A DNA stretch of 64,000 bases, taken from contig JAYKAV010002946.1 of assembly GCA_035582835.1 (NCBI GenBank), positions 424,978-488,977 of the forward strand, in the 5' to 3' direction. The first letter of the stretch is position 1. Every line of letters starts with the position of its first letter. Positions 1-11,881 of the stretch are shown here, piece by piece. Source of the DNA: Phoebastria nigripes. Taxonomy: Eukaryota > Chordata > Aves > Procellariiformes > Diomedeidae. Under the pieces are notes generated by a model that was given only the letters and a program-made list of their open reading frames with translations, searched no databases and was not told where the DNA came from. Position numbers and translations under genes: made by a program.

Positions 1-1075
1 GTGACATTCATTTAGAGTGATGGAAATTCACTATGAAGCCGAAGGTCACTTTATTATAAACAATGAGCATGGACAGATTAACAAGGAGGCTCAACCAGCT
101 CATACTCAAACCGTATCTCGGTGATTAAATAGATCTTACCCTGCCAACTTTTCTTAAGCACAAATGTTGGTGGAAGGAAATAAATGGAATAAGCCCATCG
201 GTTGGGGAAGAGGGGAAAAAGAAGAGAAATTACTATAGATCATAAACTCACTTGGGAAAGGTCCCACCAGGCACCAGATGACCTTCATTTTTGCAATTGC
301 AAAGGATAATAAAAAAAAATCTAATTTCAAAATCTAGAAGTGCATATATTTACAGGTAATGTGCCTTAATATTTTTACTGAAGTTTGTCATATTAAAAAA
401 AATAATTAAGCAGTGCCAGCCTTTCATGTTAAATTCAAGTGAATCTGACCACAAACGCCAATCTGTCCAATATCTAGGGTCCTATACTGAAAGCTGAAGC
501 GTTTGGGAATTTTAAGTTCAGCTTTAGCAATGAAGACCTTGAAAATCTCACTTATGCATCAGATTTAATTTTTGACATCAGTGTTTAATTTAGATATTGA
601 CCAGGAGATGGCAGCAGTTCCCACTGAATTTATTTACATGCCTATGAAATTACAGCATATTAAATTGAAAAAAATATGGAACATACGCAAATTATAAATA
701 TGAAATCATAAATCCTGCAGATGCTCTTAAAATATAATTCTTCATCAGGGACTGTATTATATGCGTATTTATATTTTACTTGCATCGTGATTATTTGCTT
801 CTGGGTCACCTTCCAAAATGAATTAAAAATTGATATATTTTCATATGCCATGTCATATTCTTTGCAAGTCAGAAACCAATGATTTATTCCTTTATTTATA
901 GATTCAGTAATAACACACTGCAGAACACAGAGTGCTCTGTGGGTAGTGGTGGATAAAACTTTTGAAGTGTGATTTACAGCTGTAAGGAAATGTCCACAAG
1001 TCAAGGATACAGATAGGATACGAATCCCAGGTATGACGATGTTACTAGTCCAAAGGGGACTGGAACAGGGATGGC

Positions 1076-1088
1076 GGGGGGGGGGGGG
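1076..1088. repeat. Poly-G homopolymer (13 G)
   Basis: Thirteen consecutive G bases follow a single C. Such tracts are prone to length errors in sequencing, and they distort any reading frame crossing them, including the 99-codon plus-strand frame at 1033-1332. Confidence 0.95.
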
Positions 1089-3101
1089 CTGCTTCACTGC
1101 TGGAAATAAGGAGGAGATATCTGGAGAGAGAAAGAGGGAGGAGACCGAAAAAAGAGAACAAAGGAGGACCTCTGTAAGCCCTCCAAAAGCCAAAAGCTCA
1201 CGTAAATCCCAAAAAGCTGTTTCAAATCATGACCAGTGTGCAAACATGTGTGAAAAAGAAATAAAATTAAGAAATAAGAAGGGCATAATGGATTTTAAGG
1301 TGAAGTTCATTAATGAATGCTGCTGTAGGTGACAATGGTATCGGAATCGAGAGTATGCTTAAGGCTTTTCTACACATTAACAGTGTTACAGTTTCATCTG
1401 CTTTCACAGGCTTCTTCATTATACCAGTGCAATCCTGTCAGCCACTGTATATTCAGTAATGCAAGAGTTCTCTTACAGTAACAATATTCATGTTGTTAAT
1501 AAATTTGAATCAGTTCCAACTGACATTTTATACTATAAGTGAAATAAATATTATCATCCTCATTTAACAGTCAAAGAAACTTCACCTCAGAGTGCCTTCA
1601 AGTTACTCGGAGGTTCAGAGCAGAACCAGGAGTCGTCCCTAACTAGCTCCTACATCTTTTCTACCAAAACACATTGATATCTAGTGGAAAAGGGGTTAAA
1701 CCACTGTTGTAATGAAATTACTTTTCCAGTGTCCACTCAGAGCAGCTAGACAGGTCCCTGGGCTTGAAGGTACCCATCAACACAACACGTGGCCCCAACA
1801 GAGGCCGTACAGAGTAAAGAATAAAGACAACCATTTTTCCAGAGGAAAATTAAATAAACATTAAATTTACCTTCTTCACAATAGGCAAAGCATGCCTTGC
1901 AGGTTTAGTCATCACCACTGTAAGCGACACAAGGCAAACTCATCAGTATTGCTGAAGTTAAACCATGGCATCACCTAGAGGGGAGGCCAAAATAACTCCG
2001 CTGGCAGAGGAGTTTGCAGAGTACTGGAGAGCTGGGCTCAATGCTCCGGTTCTTCAACAAGCAAATGAAGAACAGGAGATATAGCTGACACCAGGCCCTA
2101 GCATAGGCCAGGCTCTATCCTAACCAGGTATTTTTTCCCTATCCTCAGCAGTCTGCTACCACAGACAGCTGCCAAATTTACCCATCTATAAGGTGGAATA
2201 TTGCTTACTGCAACAGTAAGGCCAATAGCACAAACACATAAATACAAGGAGTCACAGTAGTGCTGGAAATTTCAGCTTCTGAGGTCAGTGCAGGTACTGA
2301 CTAGCAGTATCTTAAGTCACTGATGAATAATACTACCAAAAAAAGGTGCCATGAGCGTAGGGCTCTTACTGTTCTGCCCAGCTTGAGGGGACTGCCGATC
2401 CTGGGCACACAGAACAGGAGTATGTACAAAGAAACCCCACACACATAAGTGGAGGGACATGCAAAATTCATCTATGCTCTACATCTTCATTCATCTACAT
2501 CTAATTATTCCACAAACATTGGCCAGCAGACTCAAATGTGATTTTATTTTCCACCTATGTAGAAAGATCATCAGTGCAGTCCAGTTGGACCAGAAGTGCA
2601 ACTGCAGCTTCTTCGCAGTAGGAATATGAACCAAACGCTGGCAGTATTTAATGTATCTGTTCACTTGTGCTGGAAAGCATGTTTGGAGGAGCAGTAACAG
2701 TATCATAACTGACCAAAGGCCTTTTCCATCTCCTAACCTTAGACAGGTAACCCTGGCTTCCCTCTAATGCTGGCTGTTAGAAGGTTGAGTGTTCTGTGGA
2801 ACAAAGGTAAAGCTGTCCAGCAAGAAAAATACATCTTTCAACAATGGCGCAGATCTTCAAAACTCAAAGGCAGCACCCAGCTCACAGAACAAGGACAGTT
2901 TCCCAGATAACATTGCTTTTGTGTACCTTAGCATCTGGACTCTGCTCATTCTGTATATGATTGCTCAAAATGTGCTTTTGACATCAGCCTCTCACCATCC
3001 CAGATTTCCTTCCACAATATTCACAACCAGTCTTTTCTCAGTTAGAGTAGCTTGTGATAATTACTTTGCTGTTTCAATACACCCAAACTTATAGGTTCTA
3101 G

Positions 3102-3120
3102 AAAAAAAAAAAAAAAAAAA
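3102..3120. repeat. Poly-A homopolymer (19 A)
   Basis: Nineteen A bases. I see no AATAAA signal or recognisable retroposed body just upstream, so there is no support for calling it the tail of a processed pseudogene. Confidence 0.9.
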
Positions 3121-5412
3121 TTACCAGAAAATCCAGTGTGTAATGTTTCAGCTCTTCCTTTCTGGCTGAAGAATTATTTTGGCTGCTTAATTTAGGAAAC
3201 TACTAACAACATGAATGTAATTGAGAACACGGAAATCAACCTTTAACAACTAAGTGATCTCATATTCTTGAAACTGTCGTTAGAGAGAGTTAGATGTGTC
3301 TGACAGTCGTTGAAAGGTTTAGCCATACTTGCAGATGGCACCCGATGAATAATTATGTCTTCAGGATGACAAATCAGCGGTCATCTGCATTTGATAAAAG
3401 TGCTAGACCTCCAAATACTGCAGAATAAAAAAAACAATTCCACATCTTGCTGTCAAGATTTTTTTTATCTGTTTGTTTATTTTTAAATATGAGGGTGCCT
3501 AATCTGTCATATCTCATGAGGCTGAAAGCTTGTCACATCACTTCTTTACTAGTTAAATGAAGCAAATAAATGAAGAGCACGTTATAACATAGGCTAGAAA
3601 ACCATGAATATTCCGACAAGAATGAGTTTTTAAGACCTCTTTCTCTGGCCTCAAAAGGACCCACTTCATTATTCTGGCAGAAAGAGAGGCCAAAAGAGGA
3701 GACAGCTGGCTGACGTGCAGTCCAGATAACAGGAGGGTCATGCTGTTTTGGCAGGTGGAAGCATTCTGAAGAAGGGGCAGAATTTACAAACACCACTTCT
3801 TCATGTGAAAGTATCTGCCAGTCCATTGGTAAAGCAATGTACATCTCTGCCTGTCAGATCTGTCTCAGTTTGTCTGGTTCCCTCCTTGCAACACAAATTC
3901 ATGCAACTAAGAAATCCTATGGCACTTTTACAAGGCAAAAATATCACACACTTTGTTTCAAGACTAATCAAGCTGCAGTGTACTTGGGACAATCCATAAA
4001 ACCTGCTCAGAACTCCAGGTAGTGGAAGGAGAAGCAACCTCACAGACAGCTACAGCTATGCAACAGGTATCAATCCAGCTGCAAGGGAAGTTCAAGGCCA
4101 CAGTTACATATACTGAATCAAAAAGGGGCTTTTTGATACCTGCTTTTTCATGGGAGCTAGTGGTGGGCTAGTTTTCCCAGAATGCCAAAGTTTGTTTTCT
4201 CACTATGAACAAAGTTGGTTTTTTCCTTTTCACTCAGCTCCCCGCCCCCACATATCTTTGCATAATAATGTAATCTAGAATTATCTTATACACCAACACT
4301 GTGAAGAAACAAGAATTCTGAGAATTTTTGCACTGTCAGTTTCCTACCAGAAATAGAACTTTTAAAGTAAAGCTAATCTTCCATAATGTATTTCACAATG
4401 TCCTCATCAGAGGATTATAATTATGTGATTTCTGACACCTGCTGTTATTTGACTTAGATTTAGGTCAATATTTTCCATTTATAACTCTTTACTGAAATAA
4501 TCAAACAAAAATTGTCTTCTACTAAAATAATTTGACATTTTATCATTGTACTACTTAAAAAAAAAAGTGACTACTCTGACAGACCTAAAAAAAGGCTTTA
4601 GTAAGTGTCACTGCTGTAAAAAAGAGGCTAAAAACCACAATCAGTTTACTGTTGTTATTGGTGGCCAGTCATCATATCAGTGCAGTTCAGTTAAGGCTGA
4701 GGTTGAAGTTCTACATCCCTGGCAACTGATGGAAAAATAATGTCAGTTTTTATAACTCAAACATCTTTTTCATTTTTAAACTTAAATTTTCTGTTCATAT
4801 GCCTCCTATTACATATTTGGTAGCAGAACTTCAGGAGATCAGCCTCCCATTCATATTAAGTTATCTGTACAAGGATCTTCCAACCAACACAGTAACAGAA
4901 GTTTTACAACTGACTGCCTCTAATTTTAAGTCTATAAAAGAGATTTTAAACATCTTCAACTTAACTTACTCTATTACTGAAAATTATTTCTATCCCCTCA
5001 AAGAGCTAATATTTTCTATCCTTGAAGAGATGCTTCCTCTATTTGTTCTCCTGAAGGATTAAAATATCATATATTAACATATTCTGAATCTTGACCACTT
5101 GATAATAAGAACAATCTACTACATTCCCAATAAATATTAGTAATTGGGCCTGAGGCACAGGAAATATTGAGATTTTTTAGAGATTTTTTAGTTTGTTTGT
5201 ATTTTTCAAATATAATACTAAACTCTTGTGGTGGGTTGACCCTGGATGGATGCCAGGTGCCCACCAAAGCCACTCTATCACTCCCCTCTTCAGCTGGACA
5301 GGGGATAGAAAAATATAACAAAAGGCTCATGGGTCAAGATAAGGACAGGGAGAGATCACTCACCAATTACTGTCACAGGCAAAACAGACTCAACTTGGGG
5401 AAATTAGTTTAA

Positions 5413-5418
5413 TTTATT
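5413..5418 (-). promoter_or_regulatory. AATAAA polyadenylation signal of the LTR
   Basis: TTTATT on the plus strand reads AATAAA on the minus strand, within GGTAATAAATTAA, about 190 bases before the sense-strand end of the LTR. With the TATA-like element it fixes the orientation. It implies an R region of more than 700 bases that includes the tandem array. Confidence 0.5.
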
Positions 5419-5645
5419 ACCAATCAAATCAGAGTAGGGTAATGAGAAATAAAAACTAAATCTTAAAACACCTTCCCCCCAACCCCTCCCTTCTTCCCAG
5501 GCTCAACTTCACTCCCAATTTTCTCTACCTCCTCCCCTGCCAGCAGTGCAGGAGGACAGGGAATAGGGGTTGGGGTCAGTTCATCACATGTTGTCTCTGC
5601 CGCTCCTTCCTCCTCAGGGGGAGGACTCCTCACGCTCTTTCCTTG

Positions 5646-6080
5646 CTCCAGCGTGGGGTCCCTCCCATAGGAGACAGTCCTCCACAAACTTCTCCAACAT
5701 GGGTCCTTCCCACAGGCTGCAGTTCTTCACAAATTGCTCCAGCGTGGGTCCCTTCCATGGGGTGCAGTCCTGCAGGAACAGACTGCTCCAGCATGGGTCC
5801 CCCGCGGGGTCACAAGTCCTGCCAGCAAACCTGCCCCAGTGTGGGCTCCTCTCTCCATGGGGGTTCACAGGTCCTGACAGGAGCCTGCTCCAGCATGGGC
5901 TTCCCACATGGTCACAGCTGCCTTCAGGCACATTCACCTGCTCCGGTGTGGGGTCCTCCATGGGCTGCAGGTGGACATCTGCTCCACCGTGGACCTCCAT
6001 GGGCTACAGGGGGACAGCCTGCCTCACCACGGTCTTCACCACGGGCTGCAGGGGAATCTCTGCTCCAGTGCCTGGAGCAC
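5646..6080 (-). repeat. Degenerate tandem array inside the LTR
   Basis: A motif close to CTCCAGCGTGGGTCC recurs on the plus strand at about 5646, 5692, 5737, 5786, 5834, 5888, 5941, 5982, 6022 and 6063. This gives ten units with spacings of 46, 45, 49, 48, 54, 53, 41, 40 and 41 bases. Between motifs the units share a CATGGG..TGCAGTCC-like segment. Read on the minus (sense) strand, several units encode a roughly 15-residue peptide repeat of the type GPxLEQFVxxCxxWE. The array fills the middle of the LTR and explains the several overlapping open frames seen here on both strands. Confidence 0.8.
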
Positions 6081-6180
6081 CTCCTCTCCCTCTTTCTTCA
6101 CTGACCTTGGTGTCTGCAGGGCTGTTTCTCTCACTCTTCTCTCTGGCTGCAATTGCTGTTGCGCAGCAACTTTTCCCCCT

Positions 6181-6190
6181 TCTTAAATAT
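6181..6190 (-). promoter_or_regulatory. TATA-like element of the LTR
   Basis: Reads ATATTTAAGA on the minus strand, about 180 bases inside the sense-strand start of the LTR. This is a usual place for the core promoter at the U3/R boundary. It is a call from position and composition only. Confidence 0.45.
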
Positions 6191-6368
6191 GTCATCCCAG
6201 AGGTGCTACCACTGTCGCTGACGGGCTTGGCCTTGGCCAACGGCGGGTCTGTCTCCGAGGCAGCTGGCATTGGCTCTATCGGACACAGGGGAAGCTTCTG
6301 GCAGCTTCTCACAGAAGCCACCCCTGTAGGCCCCCGTTACCAAAACCTTGCCACGCAAACCCAATACA

Positions 6369-9300
6369 ACACTTTTTCAAAATAGTTTTTCTCTGTAATG
6401 TCCTGTGCCTGGAAGTTGTTTCAAAATCCCCCACGTGAGAACTTTCTACTGGTTGAAGTGTGGGTTTGGGGGGTTTTTTGGTGCCTCTGCAAACCTTTGG
6501 AGCAATATTCAAACTAACAGTAAACTAAAGTTAGTTTCTTTTCATCAGAAGTACAGCACTTGATAATGCAAGTATTAACCATATATTCTTTGTCTGTGGA
6601 ATAGCAGAAATTATTATAGCACATTTCTAGTACGAGTTTCCTCTCTAGTATATAAACTAGTTTCTATATTAATATGCAAATATTCAAACTTCTATGTCTG
6701 GTCACTTAAAAACTTTAGAATCGCACAAACGGATGTTTTAACTTAAATCTGTTTTAAAAACACATTTTTCATTCCTTCCATCATTCTCCTCTCAATAATG
6801 AACAAGGTCTGTGTGGGTCTTCAGCAGCTTTTGCTCCTATCACCCTGGTGTAAGAAGCCAAAGATCAGACAGAGCAACTGAAATGGAAAAAATAATTCCA
6901 CGAAAAACTCAACAAGAAATCAATAGCTAGTTGTTTTCTTTTCTTAAGTAAAATGGCAAGTATCTGTTTTATTCAAATGCGACAGGTAAGCGATAAGGGA
7001 AAGGTGTGTGTGTAGTGAAACACATCGAGATCTTTCTTTGCTGGGAGGCAACTGCAGTAATAATGAAGTGACTCAGCCTCCTGCTAAAAATGCTATTTCC
7101 ATCCCTGCTTTTCAAAAAGATCCTTTTGCAGAAAATCCACACATCATTCAGCTTTACTGAACGCTGAAATGAAAAATAGATGCACGCTGTCATACAGCTA
7201 TATTGATTATGAGTGAAAATGTGATCATTTTGCATTAACTTGCCCCACAGCACTGGAGTTCCATCAAAGCATCAGAAGGAAATTAATGCTTTCATATAGT
7301 GCCTAAGAAAAATATGAGATGTTGCTCACTTTGCCCTCTAGACAAAGAGGTATATGCCAGTAGCTGAGAGGTAATAGCTTTCAGAAGAGAACATGAACTC
7401 TAGACTTTTATTAAAATCATTATTTAATGTGCAAAAAATAATGAAGCCACCGCCTTGGCATTTAAAACAGCAATTTGTAGTCATTACATCTTAGATCATG
7501 AGGCTTATTTTGTAAAAAGCCGGTCTTTCTCAAATTAAAAATTCATCATCAACTCCCACAGATTATGTAGTCCTTTAAATGATGCCATTTCATACAGATT
7601 TATTCCAGCTAAACAAAGAGCCAATGAAGTAGCACACATAAAATATCTATTGCATTGCTTTCTCTCTAGAAAGACCTTTCTACTCCTTAGACTGTTCAAA
7701 ATCTCACACAAGGGTTGACTAATGCATTGATATTTTAGTAATTTCACCTTCCAGGGACATTTTAGATCTTTATTTGCCATGCTCCTCACCCCCACTGTAG
7801 AGTGAACTGTAAAAAAATAACCTTCAACAGAAGGTTTCTTTCGTCTCTTTTTATACTTAGAATGGCAGCCCACAAAGTGAATGACAGTAAGAAGATATCA
7901 ACATGCCTAAGTGGATCCCTCTAATTGACTAGCATTTAATCCATTATGAATATTAGATTTATTTTTGATGGAAAAATAGGCAGTGAAAACCTGTTCCTCT
8001 CCAGCAAGAATCCTGTTAAGAACTTGCATGGCAAAGTGATGAAGCCCTACATAACTGACATTTGTTATTCTGCTTTATATCAAAAACTGTTACGCTTGAT
8101 TCTCTTTAAGCACGAAGTGATTTTTACTAAATGAAGTCACACAACATGATAGCACATGTACATTTTAATGTTTTATCTAATAAATCTTTTGGAAGATCAC
8201 TATGGCCTGACAAGAAGTTGCGAGATAGCACATTCATTCTCTGTCTTACTAGTGAGAGATTTTACTCAGTAACTTGGAGAAATGTAAATGAAATTTACAT
8301 GTGTATCAGCAAGAGAACAAAAATGCACTGCACGTTTTATCTTTTTCCTGCTTCATGACTTATTTTAATTACCATTTGAGCTATAGCAGTGTCAAGAAGT
8401 TGGGATCCCTTTTGAAAAGAACATTGAAAGAGAGTCAGTTCCTCCCCCAAATTATTTCAACATATGAACCTGAATCAGCACATAACACCACCTGTAATTT
8501 AATTTTTTGTATGTTGAATAGGCATGCTGATTTGAATCCCACTCCTCTTTTCAGCAGAAACAGTACATTTAAATTAACATGTTTCAGAGTACGTCCTCTA
8601 CTGTCTTCCAAATGTCTATACTCAAAACACCTCTCCCACAGAGCATTCCTCTTACAATGGTGATGCAGCTTTTTCTATACCCTTCTGCAATCTCTACACA
8701 TACCAGATAAGATTTTAATTAGGGGCTAGCAAGGGGCTAAAACATTACATTTATTACTATACTTTCCATGTAACTAAACGACTTGCTCTTTATCTATATC
8801 TGCTAACAACTCACCCCAAGACTTTTCTCCAAATGCCTTTGGTACATAAGCTTTCTATTAACCCTAAAAAAGATGTTTACTCACAAGTTTTGCAGAATCC
8901 TACTATGTTTCATGAAACTTCACCGGGAGTCCAGATCTATAGGCAAAGCCAACAGACCTCACACTCACTAAACTGCTGTTTGCCCAAGATTTATGCAAAA
9001 TTGTGGAATTCAAATTGGAAAATAATTTTTAAATAAAGACAGAAGATTGTGGGAATCTTAAACAGGACTGCAATATATGCAGCCTATATGATATAAAAAA
9101 AATTAAGCAGAACAAGCTTCAAAACAAAACCGGCTGTTGTACTTTTCATAACAACCACCATTTCAGGAAGTTGAAAATAAAGGATGGCTCTCATGACAGG
9201 TAGTTGGCTAGAAAAATAATAAAATGAGGTGCTTTGTTTTGGTCTCTGATAAATTCCTATAACCAAATTATACCAATGCCCATCCAAATCTACAATCTAA

Positions 9301-11780
9301 AAATCAAGTTGGTATACATAATGAAATATACCACTTAAAAAAAGAAAGTTAAGAAATTTAATCAGTGTTGCCAATTGGAAAGATATAATCTCATCGTTAC
9401 TGCACATTACTGCAATTTGAACAGTTTCAACAATGAAGTCCACAGAACCCTGCACAAGCTCAGAACTGCTACTGTACATGCATCAATGACATTTAGGTCC
9501 CTACTTTATTAGTTTGTTACTCATGAATCTTGGCATCTTTGAAGCAAATAGGAAGATCATAATTTCTATCCAAGAAAAAGAGATCATAGAGAAATTATGA
9601 CAATAGCCAGTACCTTGATGCTTCAGGAAATGGTGTCACTAGTTAGAGGCTGCTTAAAACCTTAAAGTCTAAATATTTTCCCTCCCAAAATTGTTCTCAA
9701 TTATTCTGACACTAGTGGAAGCTTTATCTTCAAATTTCTGAATTTAACCTGCAGAGTTGAGAAAATATAATGAATGTTGACGCACAATCTGTAGGATAAA
9801 AAAAGTAAGTCATCTCAACTGGAAGAGTTCGCTGTCTCGCAGGGGGAACAGGCAAGCTTGGACCACTATCAGAACAGTTTTGCATGCCAGTTACCGCTCT
9901 ACCACAATGTTATTAAGGAAATATTCTAAATCAAAGCACCCTTTCTCAATACCTCTCTCTAACAGAGTGCTGAATCCTCCAAGACAAGCATCTATTTAAA
10001 GCTTTTACACCCTCTTCCTCATATGCACCTGCTTCTCTTACCTCCAGTTATATGACCCCAGACTGAGACAGGCAGGCAGTTGCACAAGAAGGTCATTGCT
10101 CATTTTTGAAAAGAAACATCTTTATATGTAATCCAAACAGCACACAGATGAAGTTCTACTTTCATACTGCGTACGGCTTCTTGGGTATTAGTGCTATGGA
10201 TTTTCTTTAATGCTTAAATTCAAGCAAAATATTAAAAATTAGGGTCTCTCTTCACTATATAAAGATCTATTGTGGGATTTCAAAGTGTGTAAGCATGAAA
10301 AGCATTAAAGGAGTTGAGCGGTCTCAAAGGAAAAATAAAATTATTTTTAAAATCAGAAAAAATTGATTATTCACTAAAAGTAAACACATTGAACTGGGCA
10401 TGCAGGTTTTTTTTTTTTTTTCAGTATATTCTTTCTTCTACATTGTGCTCACCTTTTCCCCAAAGCCCAGCAAACATTTGAAATTATTATGTATTCAAGA
10501 ATGGTGTATTTGCTGAAAGAAAGACAAATACTTCTTTAGCTTGAAACTCAATTTGTGGTTGAATGATTAATGTCATCTAGGTCTTGCAATTACATAAGTT
10601 TGGATGTCACCCAGGGGGTTCAGGTTGTCATGCCAGTAGAAGTATACATATTTCTTCTCAATTCAGTGCACAACAGGGCATGTTTCCCTAGATGGAGCGC
10701 AGGCTCCCTCTATAGTTACAGTCTAGCAACCAACACTGCCTGGTCTGACCACGACTACTTTAATTTAAATTCTTGTTTCTTTATGGTAAAGCAAAATAAA
10801 CAAGAGCAGCCATTCCTGCATAATCTCCCTGTTGCATCACCTGCCTTCCAGTTACTATTACTACTCACTGATTCCCAATCACAATTACTTTTTCAGAGGT
10901 AGTAAAGTTGCTAAAAATAATCCAAAAAATATACAACAAAAAAAAGTGATTAATCAAATACAGAATTTATATTTAGTAACTTTGATCAAGTCTTGCTTCA
11001 CATTAACATTTCAGATGAACTATTCTTTCATCATATTCTCATTAATATTCTGTTAATATCATCAGTCTTAATTAACAAGCAGTACATATCTTTTGTTCTC
11101 TTCCCCCCGGTTTATTTTTTGCATTTGTGTTTTCAAAGTAGATAACACACTATTTGCATCTCCCATAACAATTTTATCTTCTTTATGCAGATACCTGTCA
11201 CCCCACTAGTCTCTAAGTCTGTCCCAGGCCAGGATCCCCAAAAACAACATCTAGCCACTCTAAACCAGGTGTTTGCTCTGCTGCCAGGCTATCTGACTGC
11301 CAAGAGTGTCCGTGTTTTTAAGAAGCTCAGTCTGAAATTTAACCAACTGCAGAATAACCTGCCTTAGCCTAGCTGTTCTGGAGGGGTGAGTTTCCTGTCC
11401 ACATTTAAGTTCCTGACCTCTGCACTTCAAGTTCGTCTTGCTAGCATGCCAGGTGTGTAAGTGATGGATTTTCATGTGCTCATGCCAGCTATGCTCTCAG
11501 TGAGGAATGTGCAGAGGGACAGAAGACTGTGAGAAACAGTGAAGAAAAAGTTTCCTCATCCACATCTCATCTGGCCTTTACAGCGTGAGTGCTTCTAGTC
11601 CACTTTAATGCAAAGTCACGTATGCCAGGTTAAACCCCTTCTGACAGGCTTAAGCTCAGTTGTTGGCCTTTGCTCCAAGATGGACTGAAAGCATGTGCTC
11701 AGTTAGGGACAGCTAAGAAGGTGTTAAGAAACAGCTCCTGACTCCTGTGAGCAATAGCATGCACTCTGATGAGAGCCCTG
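6369..11780. other. Unique AT-rich non-coding DNA
   Basis: Between the LTR and the foldback I see no transposon, RNA gene or convincing exon. A run of 15 T lies at 10407-10421. Open frames such as 7535-7873 (minus) and 8301-8663 (plus) have translations without recognisable domains, and no splice-site arrangement makes them attractive as exons. Confidence 0.65.
10407..10421. repeat. Poly-T homopolymer (15 T)
   Basis: Fifteen T bases followed by CAG. This looks like a strong splice-acceptor tract on the plus strand, but no open, donor-bounded exon follows it. Confidence 0.85.
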
Positions 11781-11881
11781 GTGAGAATGCTTTTAATTCC
11801 TTCCAGGGCAAAGACAAAGAGATTAGGCCTTTAAAATAACTTCCTTAGCTTTGCCCTGGAGGGGCTTAAAAGCACTCACAC
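11781..11881. repeat. 101-base foldback with 33-base inverted arms
   Basis: The left arm 11781-11813 and the reverse complement of the right arm 11849-11881 agree at 28 of 33 positions; the innermost 12 bases pair without a mismatch (TCCAGGGCAAAG against its complement). The loop is 35 bases (11814-11848). As plus-strand RNA two of the five differences become G-U pairs, so the stem would have only three true mismatches. This is far longer than chance inverted repeats in a 64 kb window. It could be a small foldback (MITE-like) element, a microRNA-type precursor, or a cruciform-forming site. I see no clear target-site duplication, and I do not recognise the family. Confidence 0.8.

Larger units (their letters stand above)
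1..5226. other. Unique AT-rich non-coding DNA
   Basis: No gene or recognisable transposon is visible on either strand. The open frames (the longest, 660-1193 on the minus strand, has 177 codons) have low-complexity or unremarkable translations and no family resemblance that I can name. The stretch holds a run of 13 G at 1076-1088 and a run of 19 A at 3102-3120. It ends at the boundary of the LTR. Confidence 0.7.
5614..6321 (-). pseudogene. LTR-embedded reading frame, broken by one stop
   Basis: On the minus strand a frame runs from an ATG at 6321 down to a stop at 5614. It has a single in-frame TAG at 6006-6004, giving 105 codons before the break and, after one further codon, an ATG-initiated 128-codon part from 6000. 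The second part lies over the tandem array and shows repeated Trp-Glu-Gly-Pro-x-Leu-Glu units about 15 residues long, with regularly placed Cys. I see no transmembrane segment, signal peptide or known domain. Whether such a frame was ever translated is unknown. If the TATA-like site is used, the first ATG would lie upstream of the transcript and only the 128-codon part would be included. It could equally be a by-product of GC-rich repeats whose unit lengths happen to be multiples of three. Confidence 0.4.
5227..6368 (-). mobile_element. Solo LTR of an avian endogenous retrovirus
   Basis: The segment begins TGTGGTGGGTTGACCCTGG and ends CCCAATACA on the plus strand, so TG...CA termini are present. 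The flanks ACTCT (5222-5226) and ACACT (6369-6373) match at four of five bases, as expected of an aged target-site duplication. I recognise the sequence as an LTR family very common in bird genomes (RepBase-type name TguLTR5 or a relative, from memory). Transcription should run on the minus strand: in that orientation a TATA-like ATATTTAAGA lies near the start and an AATAAA signal lies near the end. No internal gag, pol or env region and no second LTR is present, so it is a solo LTR left by recombination. The ERVL versus ERVK class is uncertain; a 5-base duplication favours ERVL. About 1.14 kb long. Confidence 0.87.

Noticed and set aside
660..1193. 177-codon minus-strand open frame
   Set aside because: The translation is Ser/Thr/Ile/Phe-rich without a recognisable domain, crosses the 13-base G-run, and overlaps another open frame. 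It looks like chance.
4064..4142. 10-base inverted repeat (CAGGTATCAA with its complement)
   Set aside because: Several such pairs within 100 bases are expected by chance in 64 kb, and the match does not extend.
5570..6385. 271-codon plus-strand open frame
   Set aside because: It is the antisense of the LTR tandem array; its length comes from the GC-rich repeat units.
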